The translations under genes were made by a program, and so were the position numbers. The notes beneath the pieces are model-generated. The model did no database searches, was not told the origin of the DNA, and saw only the letters and a list, made by a program, of their open reading frames with translations. A stretch of DNA of 64,000 bases from Thermothielavioides terrestris NRRL 8126 (lineage: Eukaryota > Ascomycota > Sordariomycetes > Sordariales > Chaetomiaceae): assembly GCF_000226115.1 (NCBI RefSeq), contig NC_016462.1, positions 1,302,001 through 1,366,000 on the forward strand. The letters run 5' to 3'. The number at the start of each line of letters is the position of its first letter. The first letter of the stretch is position 1. Below are positions 28,940-41,198 of the stretch, in pieces.

Positions 28940-30162
28940 TTCTTTCTCTTCTGCTTCTCCCCTTTCTGGTTACTCACAGAGTGAGCGCCTTGATGATTGT
29001 GTTCAGTGGTTTTGTTTCGGAAAAAGGCAGGTGATGGGAGGGTATGATACACTTGAAATGGAGACCGACCTGGCGTTTCTGGGACGGCAATGGAAGAGAT
29101 GGTGTGGTTACCTTGGGTTAGGACCAGCTATAGTAGAAATCAGTCTGGGAATTGGTTATGTCATGCTCCCCTCAAACTCGGTGGTTGTACGGCTCCGGCT
29201 CCAGTACCGGAGTGGATGCGATGGATGTATTGCACAAAGGTCACTCTAAGACATTGTTGTGGTTTCTAGCTGAGTGATTTCGACATATGGACATAGACTA
29301 AGCCTTCCTTGAGGCAGAGCACGTTCTGTTCGTCTCATGTCATGTCAGCCATGCGTGAGGGCATAAAAGCTGCTCGACTTCGTGCCACCCCTTATTCACA
29401 TTACTGCATAGGATGCAAAGAGGCTTGCCGCTGTTCAGCATGAGACTTGGTGACTGATATCACGAGCTTTCTTGGAGTTGTATGTTTGATACTGGCCAGG
29501 GGCGCCGGGATGTCGATTCGGCTCGCCTGAGTGGCCGCTCAAGAGCCTTCTCAACATTTCAACATGCCTCCTGACGAGGGTCTTACCCCGACGAACTCCC
29601 ACGCAGTGATTTTCAAAATTTCGAAAACTCTTCACCTTCCCAGCCACCTCAACCAGCGTTTCGCGGGGTAGGCTGGCAAAATTTCTACAGCCCTCCGCCT
29701 TGGAGTTTCGAAACCGACCTTCTGTTCCCTCCCAACCTCAACAACAACTTCCATCTTCCAAACTTCAACGCCAGTTTCCATCTTCCACAAACGATTCCAC
29801 GCTTCTCAACCACACAACCGCTGCTTCTCGACGTCGTGGATATTGTTCCACTTCGAGTCGAGCGTAGCTGTATCATTGATCGATCGCTTCTCCCAGTCTT
29901 GTTCGCTTCGCGGACTCGTCAGATCGAGTTCGAGAAATTCGAATTCTCGCAACTCAACCGCGTCAGCTTCGCGGTTCCAAACTACAACCCAACCTCTCCA
30001 TTTCTTCCAGTTCCATTCGCCGCTCTTCCACTTCTAAACCTCCCCCCTCTCTCTTCCTTATACCTCGCAACCTCCCACCGTCACACGCAGCCCCTCGGCA
30101 TGCGGCTTCGTTGACATTATCGACGCTCGTCACATTGTAAGAAGTCTGCCGATTCGATAATC
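28940..30162. other. intergenic region upstream of the large unrecognised gene
   Basis: No gene is supported here. The 3' half is rich in C and T with many TTCCA/CTTCCA runs (about 29690-30080), typical of a promoter and leader region in these fungi. Confidence 0.45.
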
Positions 30163-33100
30163 ATGTCTTCCGTCGCCAGCCAGGCCTCTGGCGGCGGTTC
30201 TGCCGGCCCTGAGCAGTCGGGCACTGCTGCTGCTGTAACCGATTTCTACCCGACTCACACTCTTCAGCACATCCCCGACTCTGAGGTAAGCGATGTCTGA
30301 ACACGCAAATCTAGTCTGTCAGTCAGCTAATCCGAATCAGTACCTCACTTCTTCCGCCTCGGTCGATCCTGTTGATCACGCGGGCGGCTCCGAGGGCGTC
30401 AACAACGACGACTCGGACTTTGACTCGGTGTTTGGCGACCTTAGCGAGCTCAACGAGATCCTCGCGGGCAGTGTTGAGGATGAGAACAACGAGAACTCTA
30501 CGTCCAAGGAAGACATTGACAACAACGGCCATCTCAATGACAAGGAGAAGCCTTCCGCTGATCTGAGCTTTCCCATTTCGAACCCCAAGTCTGGAAACAG
30601 CCCTCAGACCCCAGTCAAGAATGCCGGCAATGTAGTCGCTTCTGGCGCGCACTCGTATGGCGACCGGCCTGGATCAGGCCGTCGGACTTGTAAGGCGACG
30701 GTTGATCAGTTGACCTTCCCGACAGTCAATACGGACACGGCCACCCATGAGGAATCCCCGAATATTCGCACCAGCGGTACCACTACCATCGCGTCCACCC
30801 AGACTGCCAGCAACGGTGTGGCCTTGACCGACAATATCCTTTCTGCCGACGATTCGGCCATTGATCCCCTCTTGACCTCATCGCCCAACGCGGCCAGCCC
30901 CCCTCCCGAGACGCCGACAAGCAAGTTGGCCATTCCTCCTTCGGCTTCACCCGGAGACTTCATCAGCCTTCCGAACGGATCAGTTCCCAAAGCAGACTTC
31001 GGCTGCAGCGTCATCTTCGGACCCGAGCTGCAGAAGGCGCTCTTCAGTGATGGCGAGGCCACAGCTGATCCCAAGCTTCCCGGCTCGGAGGCGACGAGCA
31101 CCCCAATGCCCGCCGGACAGCAACCCATCCCGGCTGCTCGCGTCATCGCCGAAGAGGAGATCACCGCGCCGGCCACTCCAGAGCGCCCGCCCACCACTCC
31201 TCCTCGCTTGGTCAACATCCCCATGTCGGGACCTCCCACCACACCCCCCCACCTCCGCTCTGGCCCAGCTAGTCACAACGCCATGCCCGCTAAGCCAGAC
31301 ACGCCCCTGGCCGACCAGCTTCGGTCCGAGTTTTGGGAGTGGCATCGCAAGGACACGCAGCTTCTGTACGAGTACAAGGTGGCGTATAGGGCCTGGAAGA
31401 TGTACATCGCCAGCGAAGACAACAAGGCGAGCCCCGACTACGAAGCCAAGTCGAAGGAGCTCATGACGACCGGCATCAACACCCAGGTCGCCTGGGCTAA
31501 GCATCACCGCTCCTTCGAGAACTGGAAGGCCGCCAACCCCGCGGTCGAGTTCATCATCAACAACATTCACAACGACCTGAAAGCCTTCAACGCTGCCGAG
31601 AACGAAAAGACGCAGCGCGCCGAATTCATAAGGGAGCTCAAGGGCAAGGACGAAGAAGTCCAGAAGACCGAGCTCTCGGAATACGACAATTGGCTGAACC
31701 TCATCAAACAGGCCCGGCTGAGGGAGATCTGGCGGGACCGAGTCGAGGCTCAGACCAAGGCCGAGGCAATGATCAAGGCCCAGCGCCAAGCCGTCATCGA
31801 TGAGCAGAACCGGATCGCCGCCGAAGAGGCACGCAAGAAAGCCGAGGCGGAGGCCGAGGAGCGCCGCAAGCAGGCCGAGGCCGAGGCCGAAGAGGAGCGC
31901 AAGAAAGCGGCGGCCAAGGCTGAAGAGGAGCGCCAGGCGGCGGCGGCAAAGGCTGCGGAGGAGGACAGGGCCTTCTTCGAGGCGATGAGCGCTGCCCTGG
32001 CCGCGGAAGGCATTGGCATGCAAAACAGCGGTGGCGAGGACTGGGGAGCCCAACTTTCTGCCCCAGAGGTAGCGCCCACTGGCAGTGACCAGGCCAGCAA
32101 CCAGAACAACCAAGCCATCCAGACCGGCCCCGGCGATGTTCAAGATTTCCAGTTCTAGGGCAACTCGGACAACTTTGAGCAGCAGTTCCAGGAAGCCTTC
32201 CAATTCCAAGATGGTTCCAACCTGCTATTCGACGAGCCGTTCGATTTCGAGCGCATCTTCGCTGCGCAGGAGGCACAGCCGCAGACCGCCGAACAGTCCA
32301 ACGTCGAACCCTCAGTGCTGGGTGGTACGGACCTGAATGGGTCTGTCCCGTTCCCAGAATTTCCGTTCTTTGATGGCCAGGCCGACGGTGCCATGGACCA
32401 GGACTTCTTCTCGGCCGACGTGCAGGCGCAGTTTCCAGCCATCTCCGAGGCCATCTCGGCCAATGCCAACACCTCCGTTGCTCAGGCTGAGGAGACGAAC
32501 GATCTGGTGCCGGCCAAAAATCCTAGTGGCAAGAATAATAAGCCTCGAGACCGTAAGGGAAAGGCTGCCGCCAACGCTCAACCCAGCAACGAGCTCACTT
32601 TGGGTTTCCCGTCGACCGCCCCCGGCCCGATTCAGCATCAGCAGGCGCCTCAGACAGCCGATGCTTCCTTCGGCCTCGATCAAGTTAGGGCCTCGGACCC
32701 GTTCGTCTTAGATGGTGTCCAGTTCAGTTCCCTCAACGATGGCCAAGGCATGGCCAGCACCAGCATTCCCAGCACGGCACAGGCACCTTACGGACCTGTT
32801 GGTGGTACCGTCCAGCAGCCGGAGCAAGCGCCCGCAAAGACACAGGCGTCCTCCGCAGCTGGCAGCCCGGCGGCGCAGCAGAACACGCAGGTCCTCGCGG
32901 ACTACTCCATCTTCATGGCGCAGCCGTCTCAGTCGGCGCGCCGGTCTCCTGCTGTGAGCAGCCTCCCGGGCCGTTCCTCGGGGACTCCGGAAAACAAGCG
33001 CAAGGCGTCTCATGGCATGGAGACACCGACCAAGCGCCGCCAGAGCGTGAATCAACAGGGCGCCATCGTTCCGATTGCCCAGCCGCCTCCTCTGCCGGCG

Positions 33101-34609
33101 GCCACCCAGGGCGTGCCGACACCCGCCCAAGGCGTCCACACTCCGGCTCGCAGCGTGCAGGTTGCTGCCCAGACCTACAGCACTCCTCAGCAGATTCCGA
33201 TCGACCCGGCGCTCCACTTCGGTGTCTCGCCGCCCAGCCGCTATACGACTTTCGGCACCGCGATCAAGGCCGGCGTGTGCGCTGTCGTCAAAGCCATCTT
33301 GACGGAGGCCAGAACCCACGGCACGGTCCTCACACAGGTCTTACTGGACGGTCCTGACGCCGACTTTGGCACTCCCGAGACCAAGGGTCGCATCAAACAG
33401 GCCACCAGAACTTACCTCGACGAGGTCAACGCATCAAACCCCGAGAGTGACCGGCAAGCGTTCAACAGCGGCGCCTACAAAGCCTTCCACGGTATCGTCC
33501 GGGAGATCGAGCAGCACGGCACCGTCTTCGGAAAGGAGTTGCTCGTGGGCCAGCCCACCGGTCACGAGCTCCTGGCGGTCAAGCGGTCCATGGCAACCAG
33601 GTACAGGGAGGTCATCGCGTCGTACACGTCGCCCCCCAGAGTCGACAATGCCTCTGCCTCGTCGGCCCAGATCCAGCAGACTCCGACCCGCGGCTCGCGC
33701 GCCGCCTCGCAGCAGAACGACATGGTCAACTCACCGGCCTTGACTGGCAGTCCCGTCCAGGCCCCCGCCAGCTCTCCGCCGCAGAACGGCCACGCCAGCT
33801 CGCCGGCTACCGAGCACCCCTATCCGCTCCTGCCGCTGGAGAACGGCTCTTCGCCTCAGGTGCCGGGCTACGGCGCTTCGACCTCGCAGATAATCGGATA
33901 CGACACGCCTTCCTACCAGCAGCAAGGTGTCCCGGCCATGCCCGCAGGGGCGGCCTCCGCCTCGGCCGCGGCGACAGTCTCAGTCAACGAGATCCTCGAT
34001 CGAATCGCCAGCCGCACTCCTTCTGCCCAGCAGCAGCAGGAGGCCAAGAAGAAGAAGACGCCGGCCCCGCGCAAGCCCCGCGCGCGCAAGTCCTCCTCCA
34101 CGGCCGCCGCCACCGCGGCCAGCAGTGCCAACCCCGGCGACAACACCTACATGCCTACCAACGCCCCGATCCCGACCCCCGGCTCCGCCTCCGGCAGCAA
34201 GAGCAACAACAACAAGAGCGCCGGCAGCAAGAAAACCGGCCACTGCATCCCCAAGATCTACTACCGCTTCTCAGACCAGGCGTTCTACATGGTACTGCAG
34301 CACTCGCAGACGGAGGAGCAGGCGCAGGACGCCGCGACCACCGCAGCGGCGACTGGCGCAGCGCCGCCGCCGCCGTCGCACCACCGGGTGGGCCGCGGCA
34401 CGGCGGCGACCGAGGCGGCGCTGGGGCGGTTCCTGGCGGCGGCGCGCGAGCGGCTGGGCGTCGAGCAGTGCCCGGCCTGGTTCGTGTACCGCGACTGGCT
34501 GGGGCTGGAGCGGAACCTGGAGGACCTGCATGCGGCCGTCTACGGCGGGGCGGCGGCGGCCGCGCAGGTTGAGCAGCGGCTGCGCTGGGAGGTGGCGGGT
34601 TTGGTTTGA
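30163..34609 (+). CDS. very large unrecognised protein, frame interrupted by one TAG
   Basis: I do not recognise this protein. Exon 1 (30163-30285, MSSVASQASGGGSAG...) joins exon 2 at 30341 across a 55-base GT-AG intron. Exon 2 is open to a TAG at 32156-32158. The same frame then continues open to 34609 with identical amino-acid style. Without the TAG it would be about 1460 codons. A 90-base segment 32069-32158 starts with GTAGCG and ends with TTCTAG; it is a multiple of three, so removal as an intron gives about 1433 residues. Visible parts are a Thr/Pro-rich N-terminus, a helical charged region (LRSEFWEWHRKDTQLLYEYK), and a long Ala/Glu/Lys/Arg coiled coil before the TAG. Beyond it lie a globular segment (KAGVCAVVKAILTEARTHGT), a basic APRKPRARKSS stretch, and a C-terminal block with FVYRDWLGLERNLEDLH. 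Alternatives are two genes, a nonsense allele or a sequence error. Confidence 0.65.
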
Positions 34610-34675
34610 TTTGATTGATGGCGGTCCGGGGGTGTGGGAAGTTGGGCTGGATTGGGTTGTAGGCGGGGAGCAACA

Positions 34676-34727
34676 GAAAAAAAAAAATAAAAAAAAAAGG
34701 AAAAAATAAAAGAAAACAAGAAAAAAA
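34676..34727 (+). repeat. A-rich low-complexity tract
   Basis: About 52 bases, almost all A with occasional T and G, starting about 65 bases after the large gene's stop. It may include its polyadenylation region. Confidence 0.7.
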
Positions 34728-36446
34728 TGGGAGGAGGAGTAATGCACCTGGAGCTCTCAGCAACCCAAGGAATAAGTCCGTGAGGGATCGAGATGTTGGT
34801 CATCAGTGGAGTGGGTCGAAGGCAGGAGGACGAGATATAGTGGTTGACGAGGACACGGTCCGTCGGACAAGTAGTTAACGCCAGTACTCCGTAGTTAAAG
34901 CATATGATACTCGATGTTTGAGCCTCGCCTGTACCACCTGAAATCGTGAAAACTGAATACTTCGACGATATCATCACGTCTTGGGCCCCTGAGGGAGTCA
35001 ATATTTGGGTCCACTGAAGTTTGGTCGTTGAGCTCCGGCGAGTCGTCTTGACAGGGATGCTCAACTGAAAGAATGACGTCGATGGCGACCTGTTAAATAA
35101 TTTCACTATAACGTGAGGGGCATGACTGAGCACCCAACCCGAACCAAAAAGTGTACGCTAGGCATCTCGATCGGTTCCTTACCGGATTGTTAGTCATACC
35201 TCCAATTTTAGTGTAAACCGCTCGTCGAGAAGTCGTCATCCATCATGCCAATCATCAAGTATGATCAGGTTGTCACGGAATGCTGCGTTGAATCCGGATT
35301 CCATGGAGGGGTGTCCGCCCAGCAGCTGAGTGAATCATCGAGGCTTGGCAGACATGGTGCGTTTAATTACGGATACGGACACCTCCGACCTCGCCTGTCG
35401 CCAGACTCCGAGTCTTGGCCCGGTCCAATTCACTGTTACACAGTCACAGCCCTCCCAACCGGTTAACCACTCGGCGCGCCCGTCCAACACGTGCTTCGGA
35501 GTCCGTGTTTGGTTCGAGATGACTTGATATCAGATGGGTGGCGCGACCGCCGGAACGTTGGCGCGGTCCGACTTGGCGGATCTCACGGAACGCTGCGCTT
35601 CGTGCGGACCGACGTCGCCCCAAGCACGCCGACATCATGCGAAGAAAAATGCAGGCACGGGAAGTTGACGCGAGACGTGGTGTGGAAGCTTGGGCTGTGG
35701 GCTGAGATTCCCGTCCCTTCGTATTCTGCTGGATGTTTTACTGTAAGTTTCGTAGCACAATCGCGGGCTCCGAAGCAGAGTCAAGTCCGAAGCTAGCAGA
35801 GTCGAGTTCCGACGTCAAACGGCTCGTTTCCTGCGCCGCAGCGAGGTTCGGAGCGGTGGCGATTGCATGGTCAGGGCCGGTCACCTCAAGGGCGCGGGTT
35901 GCGCGATTTCAAATACGCTGGCCAGAGCAGGCCAAAGACGAGACAAATTCGGTTTTGTAAACGGACCGGCACGCCGGACTGGAGCTTTTGTCGCTCCCAC
36001 CCTTACTCGGCCGATCGTCTCGCTTGCGCGGCACGACCGGCCCAGAGAGTCGCCCGGTGACGGAGGAGCAAGGATCGTGGCGAATACGCCGCTGCAAGTT
36101 CCAAGCCTTGCGGATACCTGGTATGCTATTGGCTGTTTTTCCACTATGCAGTAGGCCTGTTTCCATGGTAGAGGGGCACTGAAAGCTCCCTGGTTACGGC
36201 GATGCTGTGGCCCCACCAAACAGGCCGCAATCTGTGATGCAACTGCAAGAGCACCCCACCACAGCGAGGGGCTCAACCATTTTTATTCTCGCTCATGCCA
36301 CCAACCTCCCCCTCCCTTTCCAACAATCCACACTGACAAGAAACCCACTTCGCAAAGTTTTTTTTCTCCCATTGAAGAACTGTCATTTCCAGACAGTCCA
36401 GCTCAGCTTTCAGTCACCGACAACCACTTCCAGAAAGGTTTCCTGA

Positions 36447-37898
<1,452 letters not shown>

Positions 37899-38514
37899 AT
37901 TGGCTGCGCTGCGCGGCTGTAGTTGACGGTTGATCGCTCTCGCCTGCTTTCCCCGTAAAAGGGTGCACATGTTTTCGGGCAAGAACGTATTCGATTAGGT
38001 AGCGAGGCAGCAAAAATGCAGAAAAAGCCCCAGGCAATTCCAAGTCCCTTGCGGTTGTGTGTATGATGTGATGTAGTTGTGGGTGGACAAGCCAGGCCGC
38101 TAGTCTTAGCCAAGTCCATGCTCGCTGCCTGGACAGAGCTGAGTGCACTGCAGGCTTCACAGACATCTGTCGTCAGTTTGAGGGGTAGGTACGCAGCAAC
38201 TACGCAGCCTCACTGACGTCTGTATTCTCCCTTCGGGTGATGCTGTCGATAGAGGCAGAAGGTGGTCCACACAGACTGGCCCACCAACCACATGAAGCTT
38301 GATGATTATCACGTAGTAGACATGACATCTTTGAATGCATCCATCCACCTCGCAGTTCCGAGGTCCGCTCCTTTCCGTTCCGGTTTCCGCCTCCCGTTCA
38401 GTTCCGCATCGCATCACCGTTTTCTCCGTCACTGCGGTTGGTGCTAAGATAGCTTACCTACTCATTTCTCAGACCAACCGTTGAATGCATGGCTGGCCTG
38501 ACTCGCTCGACCGA

Positions 38515-38705
38515 GTTAGCTGGCGTGGCTGACTGACTGACCTGACAGACCTAGGTATTGACCTGACTGGCCTGACTGGCCTGACTGATTGACCGACCGA
38601 CCTACTGACCTGACCTACCTGATTGACCTAACCTACCTGGCTGGCCTGACTAACTGGACTAACCTGACCGACCTGGCCAGCCTGACTGACCTGCTCGACT
38701 AATTT
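38515..38705 (+). repeat. degenerate CCTGACTG-type tandem repeat
   Basis: About 190 bases composed of CTGAC/CTGAT/CTAAC pentamers separated by CTGG, CGAC or CTAC spacers. Examples are TGACCTGACTGG, CCTGACTGGCC and GACCTGACCTAC, with loose 9-10-base periodicity. The copies are imperfect, which suggests an old minisatellite. Confidence 0.8.
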
Positions 38706-38866
38706 CAGCTGGACAGATCTCAGCTGAACCGCCATGAACCACACATACATACCCGCACTATGCACATGTTAACCACGACCTTTCCAGAAAGCAAAGATGG
38801 ACGCCAAAAGCTCTCTCGCATTCCCCCGTTTCTCTATCTCCGGCGCCAGAACCGCCGAGACTACCC

Positions 38867-38897
<31 letters not shown>
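38867..38897 (+). repeat. (AGT)n microsatellite
   Basis: About ten uninterrupted AGT units. Confidence 0.9.
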
Positions 38898-39146
38898 CCT
38901 AGGGCGAGATGGGAAACAAACATAACAGCAGACATACTACCTAGCTACCTGGCTTAGGTGAACAGAAAAAAGCAGCCTTCTGGCTAACAAACTCTCCCAT
39001 CGATCGATGCATGGAAAATACCGGCCCAGGCTCCCTACAGACACCCAGGGAGAAAGACATTCCCCTCCTTCGTCGTAGTTATCTCGCACCGCCGAGCCCA
39101 CTGCTGTTTCAATATTAGTTCGCCCCCCCTTTCCAAGATCACCCTT

Positions 39147-41099
39147 TCAAAACGCGGCGCCCCCCGAGCCCTCGCCAGCAATATTCTTCAGGCTCCGCTC
39201 GCTCAGCTCGCTCTTGAGCTCGAACGCCCTGCTCTCGCGCTCGAGCTTGTCCCAGAGGCGCAGGCTCTTGCGCAGCCTGTCCTGCTTGGCGCGCAGCTCC
39301 TCGCGCAGGCGCTCCTCCTCCTCGCGCAGCTTGCGGTGGTGCGGCTCCAGCTCGGTCGGCAGCGCCGTCGGGTCGATCTTGCCGCCGGGGATGATGGGCG
39401 GCATGGTGTTGAGCAGGCTCTGCGCCAGCGTCGGACGCGGGTGCGCCGCGTTGTGCGCCGCCGGGCCCGTGGGCGGGTTGAACGGTTTGGCGCCCAGGGA
39501 CGGGGACATGGCTGCGACGCCGCCGGTGGATTGGGCTCGCGGGCCGGTGGGGATGCCGCCGGCGCTGGGTCCGGTGGGGGTTACGGTGGGCGACGAGGCG
39601 GACGAGCCGCTCCCGGAAATGGAATGATGCCGGCCCGGGCCAGCAGGCCAGTTCCCTCGGCCGCCGCGGCCCGCGAAGCCGGCTCCTCTCGGAGGAACGT
39701 AGCCACGTGGCCCTGCGGGGGGAACGGTGGGACTGGGAGTGTCGATGCGTGATGGGCCGGCCGGGGCCTGTGGCGGATGGCGGGGTGATGGGGCAGACGG
39801 AGCGGCCGCCGGCGATGTGAAGTTTCGGGCTGCGGCGGGCCCTGTTGGCGGTGCTCTTAGCGCAGCGGGGCCTCGCGGAGGCGACTTCACCGGAGCCGCA
39901 TTAGCATCGGTTACCGGCGGCTTCGCGGCAGGCGGCGGAGCCTGTGTCTGTTGCACAGGCTGAGGAGGGGCCGGCGCGGATGGCTTGGGGCTCTCGCGAG
40001 CCGGCGGAACTGAAGTTGTGGGGGTGGGCGCATTTGAGACTTGAGACCGTGCTGGAGACTGGGGTCCGGATCGGTCGTCCCGGCGAACTGAGGGCGGCCG
40101 CGGCGAAGACCTTCTCGACGCAGACCGTGAATTGATCGCTGAAGAGTTGACAGAATCCCGAACAGGCGGTGGCGACGGGCGCCGATAGGCCGGACCCGTG
40201 TAGCGATCGTCGCGATCGCGCCGGTCTGGACTCCTAGAGCGGGGGCGATATGAACCCCCCCCACGCGGTGCAGGCGGCGGGGAGCGTCTAGGCGGCGACC
40301 TCTCCCGTCGTAGGGGAAGCCTCTCCCTGTCAAAGGGAGAGCGAGATCTTCGCCTCGCATCCCGAATGTCATGATCCCGACGAGGGGGCGGGGAACGCGG
40401 CCGATCATCTCGATCGTCCCTGCGGTCGTCCCTGCGGTCGTCTCGCCTGTCGTCCCTCCTGTCGTCCCTCCTGTCGTCCCTCCTATCATCTCTCCTATCA
40501 TCCCTCCTGTCATCCCTCCTATCATCTCTCCTATCATCTCTCCTATCGTCTCTCCTGTCATCCCTCCTATCGTCCCTTCGGTCGAGCCCTCGATCATCTC
40601 TACGCGGAGAGACGAAACGAGGCGGCGTCCGCCGCACCGGGCTCCGTCTCGGCGGCGACGGGCGTCGAATGGGGCTCCTAGCTCGGCTACGGCTGCGTCG
40701 CCACCGCTCACCGCCGTCTCGCTCTCTCGATCTGTCTCGTCGAAACCGGTCGGCACTTCGGGACCGTCGGCGCGGAGACCGGCTCGGCACGTAGCTATCA
40801 CTGCCCACGGGGGGGCTCCGGGCTCGGTCCCTCGGCGGGCTTCGGATGCTGCGAGGGGATCTGTCCCGATTGAAGGGTCTGTAGGACTCGCCGGCGCCGT
40901 AACGCCGGACTTCTCCATCCTCATATCTAGGGGGCGAGAGGTTAGTCAAAGTGTCAAAGCCAGGCTGAAAACGCGCAATATCCGTGTCAAAAAGCGGTTC
41001 AACGGTCTCGCGAAGAGCTATGCGCTGGAATGGAAGTGCAATCGAATTGGCTCCTGAAAGTCGAGGCCTTGGTGGGGACGGTCGCGGCGGAGAGGGCAT
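39147..41099 (-). CDS. Arg/Ser/Pro-rich protein with RDDR repeats
   Basis: About 650 residues in one long exon; the start is uncertain. A CTAAC branch-like site and CCCCCTAG acceptor-like sequence lie at about 40930-40945. The real N-terminus before YEDGEVRRYG may therefore come from a separate upstream exon instead of the ATG at 41099. The N-terminal half is packed with RS/RSP/RD dipeptides (SRSPRRRSRSADRFRR) and contains fourteen RDDR units. The centre is Pro/Ala-rich, with RG-rich GFAGRGGRG. The C-terminus is a charged helix (HHRKLREEEERLREELRAKQ, then LWDKLERESRAFELKSELSERSLKN). RS/RD-rich proteins commonly act in pre-mRNA splicing or nuclear-speckle-like bodies, which is inference here. 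It lies 100 bases downstream of another minus-strand gene. Confidence 0.75.
   Translation of the reverse strand: MPSPPRPSPPRPRLSGANSIALPFQRIALRETVEPLFDTDIARFQPGFDTLTNLSPPRYEDGEVRRYGAGESYRPFNRDRSPRSIRSPPRDRARSPPVGSDSYVPSRSPRRRSRSADRFRRDRSRERDGGERWRRSRSRARSPIRRPSPPRRSPVRRTPPRFVSPRRDDRGLDRRDDRRDDRRDDRRDDRRDDRRDDRRDDRRDDRRDDRRDDRRDDRRDDRRDDRRDDRDDRPRSPPPRRDHDIRDARRRSRSPFDRERLPLRRERSPPRRSPPPAPRGGGSYRPRSRSPDRRDRDDRYTGPAYRRPSPPPVRDSVNSSAINSRSASRRSSPRPPSVRRDDRSGPQSPARSQVSNAPTPTTSVPPARESPKPSAPAPPQPVQQTQAPPPAAKPPVTDANAAPVKSPPRGPAALRAPPTGPAAARNFTSPAAAPSAPSPRHPPQAPAGPSRIDTPSPTVPPAGPRGYVPPRGAGFAGRGGRGNWPAGPGRHHSISGSGSSASSPTVTPTGPSAGGIPTGPRAQSTGGVAAMSPSLGAKPFNPPTGPAAHNAAHPRPTLAQSLLNTMPPIIPGGKIDPTALPTELEPHHRKLREEEERLREELRAKQDRLRKSLRLWDKLERESRAFELKSELSERSLKNIAGEGSGGAAF
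40414..40581 (-). repeat. 12-base minisatellite coding for RDDR units
   Basis: Fourteen contiguous 12-base units (168 bases). Plus-strand copies read TCGTCCCTCCTG, TCATCTCTCCTA and variants; most differences are synonymous for Arg-Asp-Asp-Arg on the minus strand. Confidence 0.92.
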
Positions 41100-41198
41100 T
41101 AGCTGTCCAGCCACGGCCGGCTCGATAGTGGACTCTCTGATGCGTAATGCGAGAGGCTGGAAGCTGCGCTCGCTCGAAGAATGTTCCCGCCTGCGCTT

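Larger units (their letters stand above)
37899..39146. other. convergent 3' flanks of GAPDH and the Arg/Ser-rich gene, with repeats
   Basis: No gene is recognised. It contains a degenerate CCTGACTG-type repeat block (38515-38705) and an (AGT)n microsatellite (38867-38897). Confidence 0.55.

Noticed and set aside
30980..32209. 409-codon minus-strand frame opposite the large unknown gene
   Set aside because: It is an antisense shadow of GC-rich coding sequence; the plus-strand frame has the continuous protein-like sequence and the intron.
40371..41057. Plus-strand frame with PVVPPVVPP repeats
   Set aside because: It is the antisense reading of the RDDR minisatellite.
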